A DNA stretch of 64,000 nucleotides from Pseudomonadota bacterium (GTDB taxonomy: Bacteria; Pseudomonadota; Gammaproteobacteria; Burkholderiales; Sulfuriferulaceae), in NCBI GenBank assembly GCA_021845925.1, contig JAJZUW010000001.1:55224-119223 (forward strand). The letters run 5' to 3'. Shown piece by piece: positions 1-9,450 of the stretch (its first letter is position 1; each line of letters starts with the position of its first letter). Below the pieces are notes generated by a model, which saw only the letters and a program-made list of their open reading frames with translations, had not been told where the DNA came from and made no database searches. The position numbers and the translations under genes are program-made.

Positions 1-393
1 CTCATGTACTGAATGTACATTCCGGTTGCTCGTTGTGTTTTTTCGCGTACAGCCTGCGCTCGCGACGCTTTTCCCGCAGAGAATGGCGATGGTGCCAATA
101 TGCTGCTGCGCTTGACTGTGTCAAAACACGCCTCGCAATCCTCATGTACTGAATGTACATTCCGGTTGCTCGTTGTGTTTTTTCGCGTACAGCCTGCGCT
201 CGCGACGCTTTTCCCGCAGAGAATGGCGATGGTGCCAATATGCTGCTGCGCTTGACTGTGTCAAAACTCGCCTCGCACTCCTCATGTACTGAATGTACAT
301 TCCGGTTGCTCGTTGTGTTTTTTCGCGCACAGCCTGCGCTCGCGACGCTTTTCCCGCAGAGAATGGCGATGGTGCCAATATGCTGCTGCGCTC
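1..393. repeat. Three tandem 140-bp direct repeats (third copy partial)
   Basis: Copies begin at 1, 141 and 281, exactly 140 bases apart, and differ at only a few positions (for example near 128-138 versus 268-278, and base 328). The third copy breaks off about 5 bases before the stop codon of the antiporter gene on the minus strand. Each copy holds the inverted repeat ATGTAC-TGAAT-GTACAT near its left end. Short open frames inside the repeats are copies of each other and look non-coding. The array begins at the window edge, so more copies may lie to the left. Confidence 0.95.
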
Positions 394-397
394 GTGC

Positions 398-1396
398 CTA
401 GTTGATCAGGTTGATAGTCAAATAAGCCAGATACAGCGCCCCGTTTACCCACAATTGCCAGATCCGCAGCTGGCCTCTGAGCAGACACAGCCTGAGCCAG
501 GCGGCGCCGGCAATGGTCAGGACCAGGCCGCTCAGGATGGCTGGCTGGGGAGTCCAGGGCGTCAGGCCAATGCCGATGGCCGGCAGCAGGGTGCCCTGAA
601 AAACCAGCGCTCCAGTGATGTTGCCGAAAGCAAGGGTATCCTTGTTGCGGCGAACCCACAGAATGCTGTTGATTTTTTCCGGCAGTTCGGTGGCCACCGG
701 GACAATCAGCAGCGAAAGCAGTAGTGGGCTGATGCCAAGCAGAGGGGCGGCATGGCCGATGGCGGTAATGAAATGCTCAGCGCTGACGGTCAGCAGGGCG
801 AGTGCAAGTCCAAGCTGAGCAAGGATACTCAGCAAATGATTCGGCAGGCCAAGCCGGGTCAGCCACATGGGAGATTCGGCTTCGGTGGCATGGCCATTGG
901 CGACCAGCTGGCTGGAAGCACGCAAGGTAAGCAGGATGTAAATGAAGTAGATCACCACCATGCTGAATGCCAGGGATGCACGGATCGCCGGATTGGCATG
1001 TGGCACGAACATGCTCGCGCAGGCCAGCATGAATGCGGCCAGGAAGGTATTCAGGTCGCGCGACAGTCCGCTTCTTTCCGGATGGAAATGCCCGTTGATG
1101 CCGCGTCGGCCAAGCACGGCAAACCCCATCAGTGACAAGGACAGTGTGGACAGCATCAACGGCGCGCCAAGGATGGCGCCGGTGCCGATTTCTGCACTGC
1201 TGGCAGTGGTGCCGCCAAAAATCGCGATCAGCGGGACCATGGTTTCTGGCAGTGCAGTGCCGACGGCGGCAAATACCGAACCGGTGACGCCTTCGGAAAT
1301 GCCGAGCTTTTCGCCCAGGTGTTCCAGCGCATTGACGAAAATTTCGGCGGCCACCAGGATCAGCAGCAGGGTCAGGAACAGTGTCAGCCAGATCAT
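398..1396 (-). CDS. Sodium/calcium-exchanger-family membrane antiporter
   Basis: The 332-residue integral membrane protein shows the two homologous halves of the Na+/Ca2+ exchanger superfamily. The first alpha-repeat reads GSVFAAVGTALPETMVPL (about residues 38-55). The second reads PVATELPEKINS, in the opposite half. The acidic residue in each repeat (the E of LPE) is where family members bind the cation. The start is the ATG at 1396: it overlaps the ribD stop as ATGA and has GGAGAG just upstream. A longer frame opens inside ribD but lacks such a site. It is the last gene of the glyA-nrdR-ribD operon. Family membership is clear; the ion transported is not shown by the sequence. Confidence 0.85.
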   Translation of the reverse strand: MIWLTLFLTLLLILVAAEIFVNALEHLGEKLGISEGVTGSVFAAVGTALPETMVPLIAIFGGTTASSAEIGTGAILGAPLMLSTLSLSLMGFAVLGRRGINGHFHPERSGLSRDLNTFLAAFMLACASMFVPHANPAIRASLAFSMVVIYFIYILLTLRASSQLVANGHATEAESPMWLTRLGLPNHLLSILAQLGLALALLTVSAEHFITAIGHAAPLLGISPLLLSLLIVPVATELPEKINSILWVRRNKDTLAFGNITGALVFQGTLLPAIGIGLTPWTPQPAILSGLVLTIAGAAWLRLCLLRGQLRIWQLWVNGALYLAYLTINLIN

Positions 1397-2520
1397 TTGC
1401 TCTCTCCTGGTGGTTGCAGACGGAAAATCATCCGCCAGTCCTGACCGACTGCCTCCATGCTGCGCAGGTCGAGTCGGATGCGCTGGTCGAGATGGTTGAA
1501 TGCCGGCCATTCGAACAGACCGCGCGCCGTGCTGCCAAGCAGTGCCGGCGCAAGGTAGGCCAGCCATTCATCGGCCAGACCTGCGTTCATCAGGGCGCCA
1601 TTCAGGATGGCGCCAGCTTCGCAAAGGATTTCATTGTAGCCACGTTTTGCCAGCAGATTCAATGCAACGGCCAGATCCGGTTTTGCATCGGCGGTTAGTG
1701 GCACTGCCAGCAGGATTGCGCCTGCGTCGATCAGGCGCTGGACGCATTCGCGGGGCGCTTGCTCACCGTGCATGATGATGCAGGTGCCGGATTGCAGGAT
1801 GCGGGCGTTGGCAGGCGTGCGCAGGTGCGTGTCCAGCACGATGCGGTCTGGCTGGCGAGGTGTTTCGATTCCCCGCACATTGAGTTGGGGATCATCGGCC
1901 AGCACCGTACCGATGCCAGTCAGAATGGCGCAGGAACGTGCACGCCAGCGCTGCACATCCTGACGGGCCGCTTCGCCGGTGATCCACTGGCTGGCGCCAT
2001 TGGCCAGCGCGGTACGACCATCCATGGACGAGGCTGTCTTGATGGTGAGCCAGGGGCGCTGACGGGTCATGCGTGCCACAAATCCGCGATTGAGTTCGCG
2101 AGCGGATTGTTCCATCACGCCGGTGACGGTGACGATGCCGGCAGCCGCCAGACGGGCCGCGCCCTGACCGGAAACCAGCGGGTTGGGATCGCGCATGGCG
2201 ATGACGACCCGGCTTAATCCGGCCCGGATCAGGGCGTCCGCACAGGGTGGTGTCCGGCCAAAATGGCTGCAGGGTTCCAGTGTGACATACGCTGTTGCGC
2301 CGCGTGCGCGCTCGCCGGCTTCGCGTAGCGCATGAATTTCGGCGTGTGGTTCGCCAGCTTTGTGGTGCCAGCCATTGCCGACGATCTGGCCGCCCTTGCT
2401 GATGATGCAGCCGACGCGCGGGTTGGGTGCAGTGGTGTACAGTCCGTTTTCCGCCAGGCGGAGTGCCTGTGCCATCAGGCGGAAATCTTCCGTGCTGGCC
2501 GTATCACTGTCGGATGTCAT
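1393..2520 (-). CDS. ribD: Bifunctional riboflavin biosynthesis deaminase/reductase RibD
   Basis: RibD carries out two successive steps of riboflavin synthesis in the cytoplasm: deamination of the pyrimidine intermediate, then NADPH-dependent reduction of the ribose chain. The 375-residue protein has the N-terminal CMP/dCMP-deaminase fold, with the zinc motifs HAEIHAL (about 58-64) and [11 protein letters not shown] (about 82-92). The RibD reductase domain follows from about residue 150 ([13 protein letters not shown]). Length matches the fused enzyme of proteobacteria. Its ATG overlaps the nrdR stop as ATGA, so the two are probably translationally coupled. Confidence 0.97.
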   Translation of the reverse strand: MTSDSDTASTEDFRLMAQALRLAENGLYTTAPNPRVGCIISKGGQIVGNGWHHKAGEPHAEIHALREAGERARGATAYVTLEPCSHFGRTPPCADALIRAGLSRVVIAMRDPNPLVSGQGAARLAAAGIVTVTGVMEQSARELNRGFVARMTRQRPWLTIKTASSMDGRTALANGASQWITGEAARQDVQRWRARSCAILTGIGTVLADDPQLNVRGIETPRQPDRIVLDTHLRTPANARILQSGTCIIMHGEQAPRECVQRLIDAGAILLAVPLTADAKPDLAVALNLLAKRGYNEILCEAGAILNGALMNAGLADEWLAYLAPALLGSTARGLFEWPAFNHLDQRIRLDLRSMEAVGQDWRMIFRLQPPGESK

Positions 2521-2966
2521 GCATCGAGATCCCGGATGGCGTGACGAAAATCATCCACATCCTGAAAACTCTTGTAGACCGAAGCAAAACGGATGTAGGC
2601 AACCTTGTCCAGTGGTTTTAGTGCCTGCATGACCATTTCGCCCAGCATGCGCGACGGAATTTCGCGTTCGCCCAGCGCCAGAACCTGTTTGATGACGTTG
2701 GCAATGGCCTGGTCAACATATTCGGTCGGGACGGGCCGCTTGTGCAGTGCGCGGCTGAAACCCTCGCGCAGCTTGGGTTCAGAAAACTCTTCCCGGTTAC
2801 CGTTGGATTTGACGACCTGCGGCAAACGCAGCTCGACGGTTTCGTAAGTGGTGAAACGCTTGTCGCAGACCATGCAGCGACGGCGCCGCCGGATCGAATC
2901 ACCGGATTCGGAAACCCGGGAGTCGATCACGCTGGTGTCCGGCGCGCCGCAGAATGGGCATTTCAT
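2517..2966 (-). CDS. nrdR: Transcriptional repressor NrdR
   Basis: NrdR represses ribonucleotide reductase genes according to the ATP/dATP state of the cell. This 149-residue protein is full length. It begins with the zinc-ribbon [17 protein letters not shown], with the second cysteine pair in [12 protein letters not shown]. The ATP-cone follows ([19 protein letters not shown]). It lies 9 bases after glyA and overlaps ribD, an order common in betaproteobacteria. No ribonucleotide reductase gene lies in this window, so its targets are elsewhere. Confidence 0.97.
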   Translation of the reverse strand: MKCPFCGAPDTSVIDSRVSESGDSIRRRRRCMVCDKRFTTYETVELRLPQVVKSNGNREEFSEPKLREGFSRALHKRPVPTEYVDQAIANVIKQVLALGEREIPSRMLGEMVMQALKPLDKVAYIRFASVYKSFQDVDDFRHAIRDLDA

Positions 2967-2975
2967 GTCGGGCGA

Positions 2976-4223
2976 TCAACCGTAGACTGGCAGACGGGCG
3001 CACATGGCCTGGACTTCGCCGGCAACCCGGCTGATGACCGACTGGTCGGCAGGTGCATCGAGGACATCAGCAATCAGGTTGGCCAGCTGGCGGGCTTCCT
3101 CGGCGCCAAATCCGCGTGTTGTCATGGCGGCTGTGCCGATGCGGATGCCCGAAGTGACAAACGGCTTCTGCGGATCGTTCGGGATGGCGTTTTTGTTGAC
3201 GGTGATGTGTGCCAGGCCGAGAGCTGCTTCGGCTTCCTTGCCGGTCAGGTTCTTGGCGCGCAGGTCGACCAGGAACAGGTGCGAATCGGTGCGTCCGGAA
3301 ACAATCCGCAGGCCTCGCTGGATCAGCACGTCAGCCATGATGCGCGCATTGGCGATCACCTGCGCCTGGGCGGTCTTGAATTCGGGGGTCATGGCTTCGC
3401 CAAGCGCAATGGCCTTGGCAGCGATGACGTGCATCAGCGGGCCACCCTGGGTGCCCGGAAAAATGGTTGAGTTGAGCGCCTTTTCATGCTCGGCGCGAGC
3501 GAAAATCATGCCGCCGCGCGGGCCACGCAAGGTTTTGTGGGTGGTGGTGGTGACAAAATCGGCAATACCGATCGGGCTTGGGTAATGACCAGCGGCAATC
3601 AGGCCGGCATAGTGGGCCATGTCAACAAACAGGTAGGCACCGACGCTGTCTGCAATCTGGCGGAAACGCTGCCAGTCAATGACCAGGGCATAGGCTGATG
3701 CGCCTGCGACAATCATTTTGGGTTTGTGTTCCAGGGCCAGGCGCTCGACTTCGGCGTAATCGATTTCTTCGGTTTCGGGATGCAGGCCGTAAGTCACTGC
3801 ATTGAACAGCTTGCCGGAGAAATTGACGGTTGCGCCGTGCGTCAGGTGGCCACCGTGTGCCAGCGACATGCCGAGGATGGTGTCACCAGGTTTCAGGACC
3901 GACAGATAAACGGCAGCATTGGCCTGCGAACCGGAGTGGGGTTGCACGTTGACGTATTCGGCGCCAAACAGCTCTTTTGCACGATCGATGGCAATCTGCT
4001 CGACAATGTCCACGTACTCGCAACCGCCATAGTAACGCTTGCCGGGATAACCTTCGGCATATTTGTTGGTCAGGGTCGAACCTTGTGCTTCCATGACCGC
4101 CGGACTGGTGTAGTTTTCCGAAGCAATCAGTTCGATATGGTCTTCCTGGCGGCGTGTTTCGGCCTGCATGGCTTGCCAGATGGCCGGGTCGGTGATGGCG
4201 ATGGTTTTTTTGCGATCAAACAT
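2976..4223 (-). CDS. glyA: Serine hydroxymethyltransferase GlyA
   Basis: GlyA interconverts serine and glycine with tetrahydrofolate, supplying one-carbon units. The 415-residue protein is standard length and complete. The PLP-binding lysine sits in [15 protein letters not shown], and the N-terminal signature [15 protein letters not shown] is intact. It is the first gene of the leftward operon glyA-nrdR-ribD-antiporter. The promoter should lie in the roughly 360-base gap at 4224-4586, shared with the divergent lipoprotein gene. Confidence 0.98.
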   Translation of the reverse strand: MFDRKKTIAITDPAIWQAMQAETRRQEDHIELIASENYTSPAVMEAQGSTLTNKYAEGYPGKRYYGGCEYVDIVEQIAIDRAKELFGAEYVNVQPHSGSQANAAVYLSVLKPGDTILGMSLAHGGHLTHGATVNFSGKLFNAVTYGLHPETEEIDYAEVERLALEHKPKMIVAGASAYALVIDWQRFRQIADSVGAYLFVDMAHYAGLIAAGHYPSPIGIADFVTTTTHKTLRGPRGGMIFARAEHEKALNSTIFPGTQGGPLMHVIAAKAIALGEAMTPEFKTAQAQVIANARIMADVLIQRGLRIVSGRTDSHLFLVDLRAKNLTGKEAEAALGLAHITVNKNAIPNDPQKPFVTSGIRIGTAAMTTRGFGAEEARQLANLIADVLDAPADQSVISRVAGEVQAMCARLPVYG

Positions 4224-4454
4224 GGCTGGTCCTGAATGCGGGTTGGATGTATAACAGGCTGCTTAAAAACAGATGCGCGCGACAATACAGCCCTGACCTG
4301 TCATTCTAGCACGATGAACGCAGGAGGACATGTTTGCCGGGCAATGGTTGTGGGTTGTGCATCACTGTCTGATCAGCACAAAATACCGTGAATTTGCTGG
4401 AAATGCGTTCTGTCGTAAGCTTTTCGAAAAAATTCATGACGAGGTCATACAAAT

Positions 4455-4507
4455 TTGAAAAAATTGTGCGTATAATTTTGGCACAGACGAATTGAAGCTT
4501 CGTTTGT
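4455..4507 (+). promoter_or_regulatory. Promoter/leader of the lipoprotein gene, with a hairpin
   Basis: The 4224-4586 gap between glyA and the lipoprotein gene holds no convincing gene. Near its right side is a perfect -10 hexamer TATAAT (4471-4476); a good -35 at normal spacing is not evident. Just downstream is an inverted repeat, ACAGACGAA (4483-4491) and TTCGTTTGT (4499-4507), with a 7-base loop and one mismatch that would be a G-U pair in RNA. The hairpin would lie near the 5' end of the mRNA and might stabilise it. Promoter and hairpin roles are inferred. Confidence 0.45.
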
Positions 4508-4586
4508 CAAGCTTGTGCCATCAGTTCTGAGCGTGTACAAGTTACTTTTGATGTTTCACCTTAATCTGGATCTTTGGAGATTATAA

Positions 4587-4889
4587 ATGACCCGTTCCCT
4601 GCTGATCGCTGCTCTGGTGGCCCTGTCCCTGACCGCTTGTGGCAAGAAGGATGATTCTGCTGCTCCTGCTGCTGATTCTTCCGCTCCTGCTGCCGCTGCT
4701 CCTGCTGCTGACGCCGCTGCTCCTGCTGCTGCACCTGCCGCTCCTGCTGCTGATGCCGCAGCTCCTGCTGCCGCTGCTCCTGCTGCTCCTGCTGCTGACG
4801 CCGCTGCTCCTGCTGCCGCTGCTCCTGCTGCCGCCGCTCCTGCTGCTGACGCTGCTGCACCTGCCGCTCCTGCTGCTGACAAGAAGTAA
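4587..4889 (+). CDS. Small Ala/Pro-repeat lipoprotein
   Basis: The product is 100 residues. A signal peptide with lipobox LTAC (cysteine about residue 18) is followed by GKKDD and then about 75 residues made almost only of Ala, Pro and Asp in units such as APAADAAAP, ending in DKK. It should be a lipid-anchored periplasmic or outer-membrane protein with an extended, unfolded tail. Alanine and proline codons are nearly all GCT/CCT/GCC, giving a repetitive DNA tract prone to length change by slippage. GGAG precedes the ATG, and a strong terminator follows the stop, so it is probably a single-gene, well-expressed transcript. No enzymatic function can be assigned. Confidence 0.85.
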   Translation: MTRSLLIAALVALSLTACGKKDDSAAPAADSSAPAAAAPAADAAAPAAAPAAPAADAAAPAAAAPAAPAADAAAPAAAAPAAAAPAADAAAPAAPAADKK

Positions 4890-4908
4890 TTCAGCAAGCC
4901 TCTGGCTG

Positions 4909-4936
4909 AAAGCCGGCTCGTAGAGCCGGCTTTTTC
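4909..4936 (+). terminator. Rho-independent terminator after the lipoprotein gene
   Basis: AAAGCCGGCTC (4909-4919), a GTA loop and GAGCCGGCTTT (4923-4933) form a perfect 11-base stem, running into a T tract. It lies 20 bases after the stop. Confidence 0.95.
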
Positions 4937-4982
4937 TTTCAGTGCGCCCGGCAGGGCGTGTCCGCTTTTGGGGTGACATGAC

Positions 4983-5942
4983 ATGAATGCGAACTGGCCT
5001 GATGTGCTGCGCGATGGCGCAGTTTGGCTGCCACTCGATGACGGCCTGATTGCCGTGACGGGTGAAGACAGCGAAACCTTTCTGCAGGGACAGCTGACCA
5101 ATGATGTCCGCCGACTGGCGGATGGTCGTGCCCTGTACGCTGGCATGTGCAATCCGAAAGGACGCCTGCTGGCAAGTTTCATGCTCTGGCGAACGCCAGA
5201 CACGATTTATCTGTGGTTGCCTGCGGAGATGCAGGCAGCCATTCAAAAGCGTCTCGGCATGTATGTGTTGCGGTCAAAAGTCCGGCTTGAAGATGCGCGT
5301 GGCAACTGGCGCCTGACCGGTGTTGCCGGAACGGCGGCGGCAGCGCTGTTGTCCCGGCTACAATTGCCGGTTCCGGAAGTGCCGATGGCTTCCGTTGCGA
5401 CGGATGATGGCATGGTGGTCAACCTTGGTCATGACCGTTTCCTGCTGGCGATTGGCTTGCAACGCCATGACCACATCGCGCAGGAACTCGCGGCGAATGC
5501 AATGCGCATCACTGCAGAACAGTGGCGCTGGCTCGAGATCAAGGCCGGAATCCCGGTGATTCTGCCCGCCACCCAGGAAGAATTTGTACCGCAAATGGTC
5601 AATTTCGATCTGACTGGCGCGGTTGATTTCCGCAAGGGTTGTTATACCGGACAGGAAATCGTTGCGCGCATGCAGTATCTTGGTCGGCTGAAACGCCGCA
5701 TGTACCGCGTGCATGCCGATGCTGCCGATCTGCAGCCCGGCCAGCCGGTGTACAGCGCGGACATGACCGATCCGACCGGTATGGTGGTTCTCGCGGCGCC
5801 AGCCCCCGAAGGTGGTCAGGATGCGCTGGTGGTCGAGCAGATTGCCAGTGCCGATCAGCAGGCTTTGCATGCTGGTTCTCCGGATGGCCCGGTCCTGGCC
5901 ATGCGGGAACTGCCTTATGTGGTGGGTGAGCCCGTTGCCTGA
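4983..5942 (+). CDS. ygfZ: Folate-binding Fe-S cluster assembly factor YgfZ
   Basis: YgfZ proteins are GcvT-fold, tetrahydrofolate-binding factors that help build or repair Fe-S enzymes such as MiaB. The diagnostic motif KGCYTGQE is present with K218 and C220. The N-terminal DGLIAVTGEDSETFLQGQL block also fits the family. Length (319 residues) matches. It stands first in a two-gene set with queF, whose start lies inside the ygfZ 3' end. Confidence 0.93.
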   Translation: MNANWPDVLRDGAVWLPLDDGLIAVTGEDSETFLQGQLTNDVRRLADGRALYAGMCNPKGRLLASFMLWRTPDTIYLWLPAEMQAAIQKRLGMYVLRSKVRLEDARGNWRLTGVAGTAAAALLSRLQLPVPEVPMASVATDDGMVVNLGHDRFLLAIGLQRHDHIAQELAANAMRITAEQWRWLEIKAGIPVILPATQEEFVPQMVNFDLTGAVDFRKGCYTGQEIVARMQYLGRLKRRMYRVHADAADLQPGQPVYSADMTDPTGMVVLAAPAPEGGQDALVVEQIASADQQALHAGSPDGPVLAMRELPYVVGEPVA

Positions 5943-6768
5943 AGACTGGCTTGCCGGCAGCCAGCTGGGCAAACCGGTCGATTACCGGGTGGCCTGTGAT
6001 CCTGGCTTGCTGTATCCGGTTGCCCGGGCACCCATGCGGGAGGCGCTCGGGCTGTCCTCTGCACCACCATTTGGTGGTGCGGATATCTGGAATGCCTACG
6101 AGCTGTCCTGGCTCAATTCGCGTGGCAAACCTCAGGTGGCGCTGGCAACCATTGTGTTTCCGGCCGAATCGCCGTTTATTGTCGAATCCAAGTCGCTCAA
6201 GCTGTATCTGAATGCCTGGAGTCAGGTGCGTGCAGAATCGGCCGACATGATACGAACTGCAATTGCTGCCGATCTGTCCCGCATTGCGGGCGCCAATGTG
6301 CTGGTCCGGTTGCAGTTGCCGGACAGCTGGGCGATGGAATCACTGGGGGAGCTGGAAGGCCAGAGCCTCGACCGGCTGGACGTATCGTGTGACAGCCAGA
6401 CGCCCGATCCGGCCCTGCTGCGCACCACGAACGGTACGGATGTGGTGGAAGAATGCCTGTTTACCCGGTTGTTCCGCTCCAACTGTCCGGTTACCGGGCA
6501 GCCAGACTGGGCGAGCATCCAGTTGCGTTACACAGGCGCACCCATCGATCAGGCGGGTCTGCTGCAGTATCTGGTCGGGTATCGCACGCACAATGCGTTT
6601 CATGAACAATGCGTGGAACAGATTTTCATGGATGTCCTGCGCACCTGTCAGCCGATGCGGCTGATGGTGTACGCGCGCTTTACCCGGCGCGGTGGACTGG
6701 ACATCAATCCCTGGCGCAGCAACTTCAGCACGCCGATGCCAGCCAACCTGCGCCAGCCACGTCAGTAG
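5926..6768 (+). CDS. queF: NADPH-dependent preQ0 reductase QueF (long form)
   Basis: QueF reduces 7-cyano-7-deazaguanine (preQ0) to preQ1 in queuosine synthesis. The 280-residue protein is the long, two-domain type, like the 282-residue E. coli enzyme. It shows the family signature ESKSLKLYLN and the catalytic cysteine in LFRSNCPVTGQ. No ATG is available near the expected start. GTG at 5926 gives VSPLPEDW; TTG at 5935 is a real alternative because GGTGAG (5925-5930) would be its ribosome site. Either start overlaps the end of ygfZ. Confidence 0.93.
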   Translation: MSPLPEDWLAGSQLGKPVDYRVACDPGLLYPVARAPMREALGLSSAPPFGGADIWNAYELSWLNSRGKPQVALATIVFPAESPFIVESKSLKLYLNAWSQVRAESADMIRTAIAADLSRIAGANVLVRLQLPDSWAMESLGELEGQSLDRLDVSCDSQTPDPALLRTTNGTDVVEECLFTRLFRSNCPVTGQPDWASIQLRYTGAPIDQAGLLQYLVGYRTHNAFHEQCVEQIFMDVLRTCQPMRLMVYARFTRRGGLDINPWRSNFSTPMPANLRQPRQ

Positions 6769-6780
6769 GGCGACGCGTCC

Positions 6781-8124
6781 TCACATACCGGGCAGCATGC
6801 CTTTCATGCCACGCATCATTTTGGAAAGTCCGCCCTTGGACATCATTTTCATCATTTTCTGCGCCTGTTCGAACTGATTGAGCAGGCGGTTGACTTCCTG
6901 GACGCTGACGCCTGCGCCGGCGGCAATGCGGCGTTTGCGCGAGGCCTTGATGATCTCGGGTTTGGCTCGCTCCGTCGGGGTCATCGAATTGATGATGCCT
7001 TCAACCCGGTTGATGGCCTTTTCGTCCGCGCCTGCCGGCAAAGCGGTACCTGCCATGCCGGGCAGCTTGTCCATCAGGGCGGACAAACCGCCCATTTTGC
7101 GCATCTGCTGGATCTGCGCCTTGAAATCGTTCAGATCGAAGCCTTTGCCCTTGCGCAGTTTGTCTGCCATCCGGCTGGCTTCTTCACGGTCGACATTGCG
7201 CTGGGCATCTTCGATCAGGGTCAGCACATCGCCCATGCCAAGAATTCTGGATGCCATCCGGTCCGGATAGAAACGTTCCAGACCATTCAGCTTTTCACCC
7301 GTACCGACAAACTTGATCGGTTTTCCGGTGACATGGCGGACCGACAGTGCGGCGCCACCGCGGGAATCGCCATCCAGCTTGGTCAGGATGACGCCGGTCA
7401 GCGGAAGCGTATCGTTGAACGCACGCGCAGTGTTCACGGCATCCTGGCCTTGCATGGCGTCAACGACAAACAGGGTTTCCACCGGATTGAGTTCGCCGTG
7501 CAGGGCGCTGATTTCGGCCATCATGGCGGTATCGATACCCAGGCGACCTGCGGTATCGACAATCAGCACGTCAAAATAATGGCTGCGAGCGTAATCGCGC
7601 GCGGCGCGGGCAATGTCGAGTGGTTTCTGGTCCGGTTGCGACGGGAACCATTCGACACCAAGCTGGCCGGCCAGCGTTTTGAGCTGCTCGATGGCGGCCG
7701 GGCGATAGACGTCGCAACTGACCAGCAGCACTTTTTTCTTTTGCTGTTCCTTGAGGAGTTTTGCCAGCTTGCCGGAGGTGGTGGTTTTACCGGATCCCTG
7801 CAGACCGGCCATCAGCAGGATCGCCGGGGGAGTGGTCGCCAGGCTGATGTCGCTGGATTCGGTGCCCATCAACCGGGTGAGTTCTTCATACACCACGCCA
7901 ATGAATGCCTGGCCGGGCGTGAGGCTGGTCAGCACTTCCGTGCCCATGGCCTTTTCCTTGACCTGGGCAATGAAATCGCGCACAACGGGCAATGCCACGT
8001 CGGCTTCCAGCAGGGCCATGCGAACTTCGCGCAGGGCATCCTGGATGTTGGTTTCGGAAAGTCGGGCTTGCCCACGAACATTGCGGATTACCGCAGACAG
8101 GCGTGTGGTCAGATTATCCAGCAT
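6781..8124 (-). CDS. ffh: Signal recognition particle GTPase Ffh
   Basis: Ffh binds 4.5S RNA and delivers nascent membrane proteins to FtsY at the inner membrane. The 447-residue protein has the N domain, the G domain with P-loop GLQGSGKTT and DTAGRLGID, TKLDGDSRGG, and a methionine-rich M domain ending MMRGMKGMLPGM. The start MLDNLTTRLS is the family start; an upstream in-frame extension is rejected. It converges on queF with only 12 bases between stops, so no separate terminator is visible. Confidence 0.97.
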   Translation of the reverse strand: MLDNLTTRLSAVIRNVRGQARLSETNIQDALREVRMALLEADVALPVVRDFIAQVKEKAMGTEVLTSLTPGQAFIGVVYEELTRLMGTESSDISLATTPPAILLMAGLQGSGKTTTSGKLAKLLKEQQKKKVLLVSCDVYRPAAIEQLKTLAGQLGVEWFPSQPDQKPLDIARAARDYARSHYFDVLIVDTAGRLGIDTAMMAEISALHGELNPVETLFVVDAMQGQDAVNTARAFNDTLPLTGVILTKLDGDSRGGAALSVRHVTGKPIKFVGTGEKLNGLERFYPDRMASRILGMGDVLTLIEDAQRNVDREEASRMADKLRKGKGFDLNDFKAQIQQMRKMGGLSALMDKLPGMAGTALPAGADEKAINRVEGIINSMTPTERAKPEIIKASRKRRIAAGAGVSVQEVNRLLNQFEQAQKMMKMMSKGGLSKMMRGMKGMLPGM

Positions 8125-8204
8125 GGTTAAAACGTCCTGGCTGCCCAATTCAGGGCGGAGATGATGTACACTCGGGGGTTCTGGTTTATACATTGTACCG
8201 CATA

Positions 8205-9023
8205 ATGAATCCTGACTGGTTCACTTTGCCTGTGGCGGGCATTTATCTGCTGGTCGGCTGGCATTTCTGGCGCACCCGCTGGCGCGGCGTCGCCATGCCC
8301 GCACGCTGGGAGCCATTTGCACTGCTGGTGCCGCTGTTGCTGCATCTGGTCATTCTGCATGCTACCATTGAAACACCGGCCGGACTGGATCTGGGGGTTG
8401 GCCATGCCATGTCGCTGATTGGCGCCCTGACCGTCATGGTGTACTGGCTCACCAGCTACCATTCGCGCATGGAGGCCTTGCAGGCTCCACTGGCGTTGCT
8501 GGCCGGGCTGTCGGTGGTTGTGCCATTGTTGTTACCGTCGGAGCGGGTGCTGGACGATACCGCCTTTCCGGCATTTCGCCTGCATCTGCTGATTGCGTTG
8601 CTGGCGTACAGCCTGTTCACCATAGCCGCCTTGCATGCCTTCATGATGAGCGTGGTAGAAAAACGACTGCATCACCTGGAACAAGCCAGTCTGGGGGCCG
8701 GTCTGCCGCCGTTGCTGACCATGGAAAGCGTGTTGTTCAGATTGCTTGGGCTGGGTTTCGTCCTGCTCACCCTGACGCTGATTTCCGGTGTGTTTTTTTC
8801 GGAGGAAATCTTTCACAAGCCAGCGGAATTCAATCACAAGACCGTGTTTGCTGTTCTGGCCTGGCTGGTATATGCCATTTTGCTGGGCGGACGCCGTTTG
8901 CGCGGCTGGCGTGGTAAAACAGCAGTCCGCTGGACCTGGGCGGGATTCGTGATGTTGTTGCTGGCGTATATTGGTACGCATTTTGTTCTTGAAATCATAC
9001 TTCACCGTCCGGATGGCGGTTGA
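8205..9023 (+). CDS. Cytochrome c assembly-family inner-membrane protein (YpjD-like)
   Basis: This 272-residue hydrophobic protein has about eight membrane segments and fits the CcsA/HemX-like family. In many proteobacteria members called YpjD lie next to ffh on the opposite strand, as here. Conserved-looking histidines occur in HLVILHATIE and in IGTHFVLEIILH. The ATG at 8205 has no Shine-Dalgarno-like sequence, and a possible -10 (TATACA, 8187-8192) lies only 13-18 bases before it, so translation may be leaderless or nearly so. A role in haem or cytochrome handling is suggested by the family only. Confidence 0.8.
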   Translation: MNPDWFTLPVAGIYLLVGWHFWRTRWRGVAMPARWEPFALLVPLLLHLVILHATIETPAGLDLGVGHAMSLIGALTVMVYWLTSYHSRMEALQAPLALLAGLSVVVPLLLPSERVLDDTAFPAFRLHLLIALLAYSLFTIAALHAFMMSVVEKRLHHLEQASLGAGLPPLLTMESVLFRLLGLGFVLLTLTLISGVFFSEEIFHKPAEFNHKTVFAVLAWLVYAILLGGRRLRGWRGKTAVRWTWAGFVMLLLAYIGTHFVLEIILHRPDGG

Positions 9024-9036
9024 ATCGGAGTCAGCC

Positions 9037-9450
9037 ATGAAATCCATCAAAGTGACCGATATCGGATCGATCAAAAACGAACTCAACAAGTACAAGAAGG
9101 GCAAGAAACTTGGCATTCACCTGTTCAACCAGGCGGCTCGCATGGCATGGCTGGGCAAGATTGTGCTGAGTGTGCTCGACCCGGAAGATCCGGACTGCCG
9201 TTCCTGGCTGCTGTATGTGCAGCCGCTGGATGGCATGGCGGCAAACCTGATCCAGGTTGACGACGAGCTGTTCGACCAAATCCATATCCTGGATGCAGAA
9301 CAGGGACGTTATCTGGCCGAAATCATGCGGGATGGCTTGACCTCACGTGCCCGCGAACTCGAAGCGCTGGATAACCGTGACTTCTATTTCGGCAAGTTTT
9401 TCAAGGATGCGCCCGAGGCGGCTGGCGGAGAAACACCATCAGGCAGCTGA
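9037..9450 (+). CDS. Uncharacterised 137-residue protein
   Basis: The start is the ATG at 9037, six bases after GGAG. The product is soluble, begins with a lysine-rich segment (KNELNKYKKGKKLG) and contains DPEDPDCRSWLLYVQPLDGM. I do not recognise a family. It starts 13 bases after the YpjD-like gene and is followed without a gap by the lipoate-ligase-like gene, so it belongs to a plus-strand operon running to 11288. Confidence 0.75.
   Translation: MKSIKVTDIGSIKNELNKYKKGKKLGIHLFNQAARMAWLGKIVLSVLDPEDPDCRSWLLYVQPLDGMAANLIQVDDELFDQIHILDAEQGRYLAEIMRDGLTSRARELEALDNRDFYFGKFFKDAPEAAGGETPSGS

Noticed and set aside
13-401. Open frames of about 80 codons on both strands in the tandem repeats
   Set aside because: They are copies of each other created by the 140-base period, overlap on both strands and have no credible start signal.
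1-420. CRISPR array
   Set aside because: The repeats are contiguous 140-base units without unique spacers, and no cas genes are present.
4224-4586. Glycine riboswitch upstream of glyA
   Set aside because: No tandem aptamer-like conserved segments were found, and the gap is mostly AT-rich sequence near the divergent lipoprotein promoter.
4561-4923. Long Gln/Arg/Leu-rich frames opposite or offset to the Ala/Pro lipoprotein
   Set aside because: They are frame shadows of the simple GCT/CCT repeat and disappear outside it.
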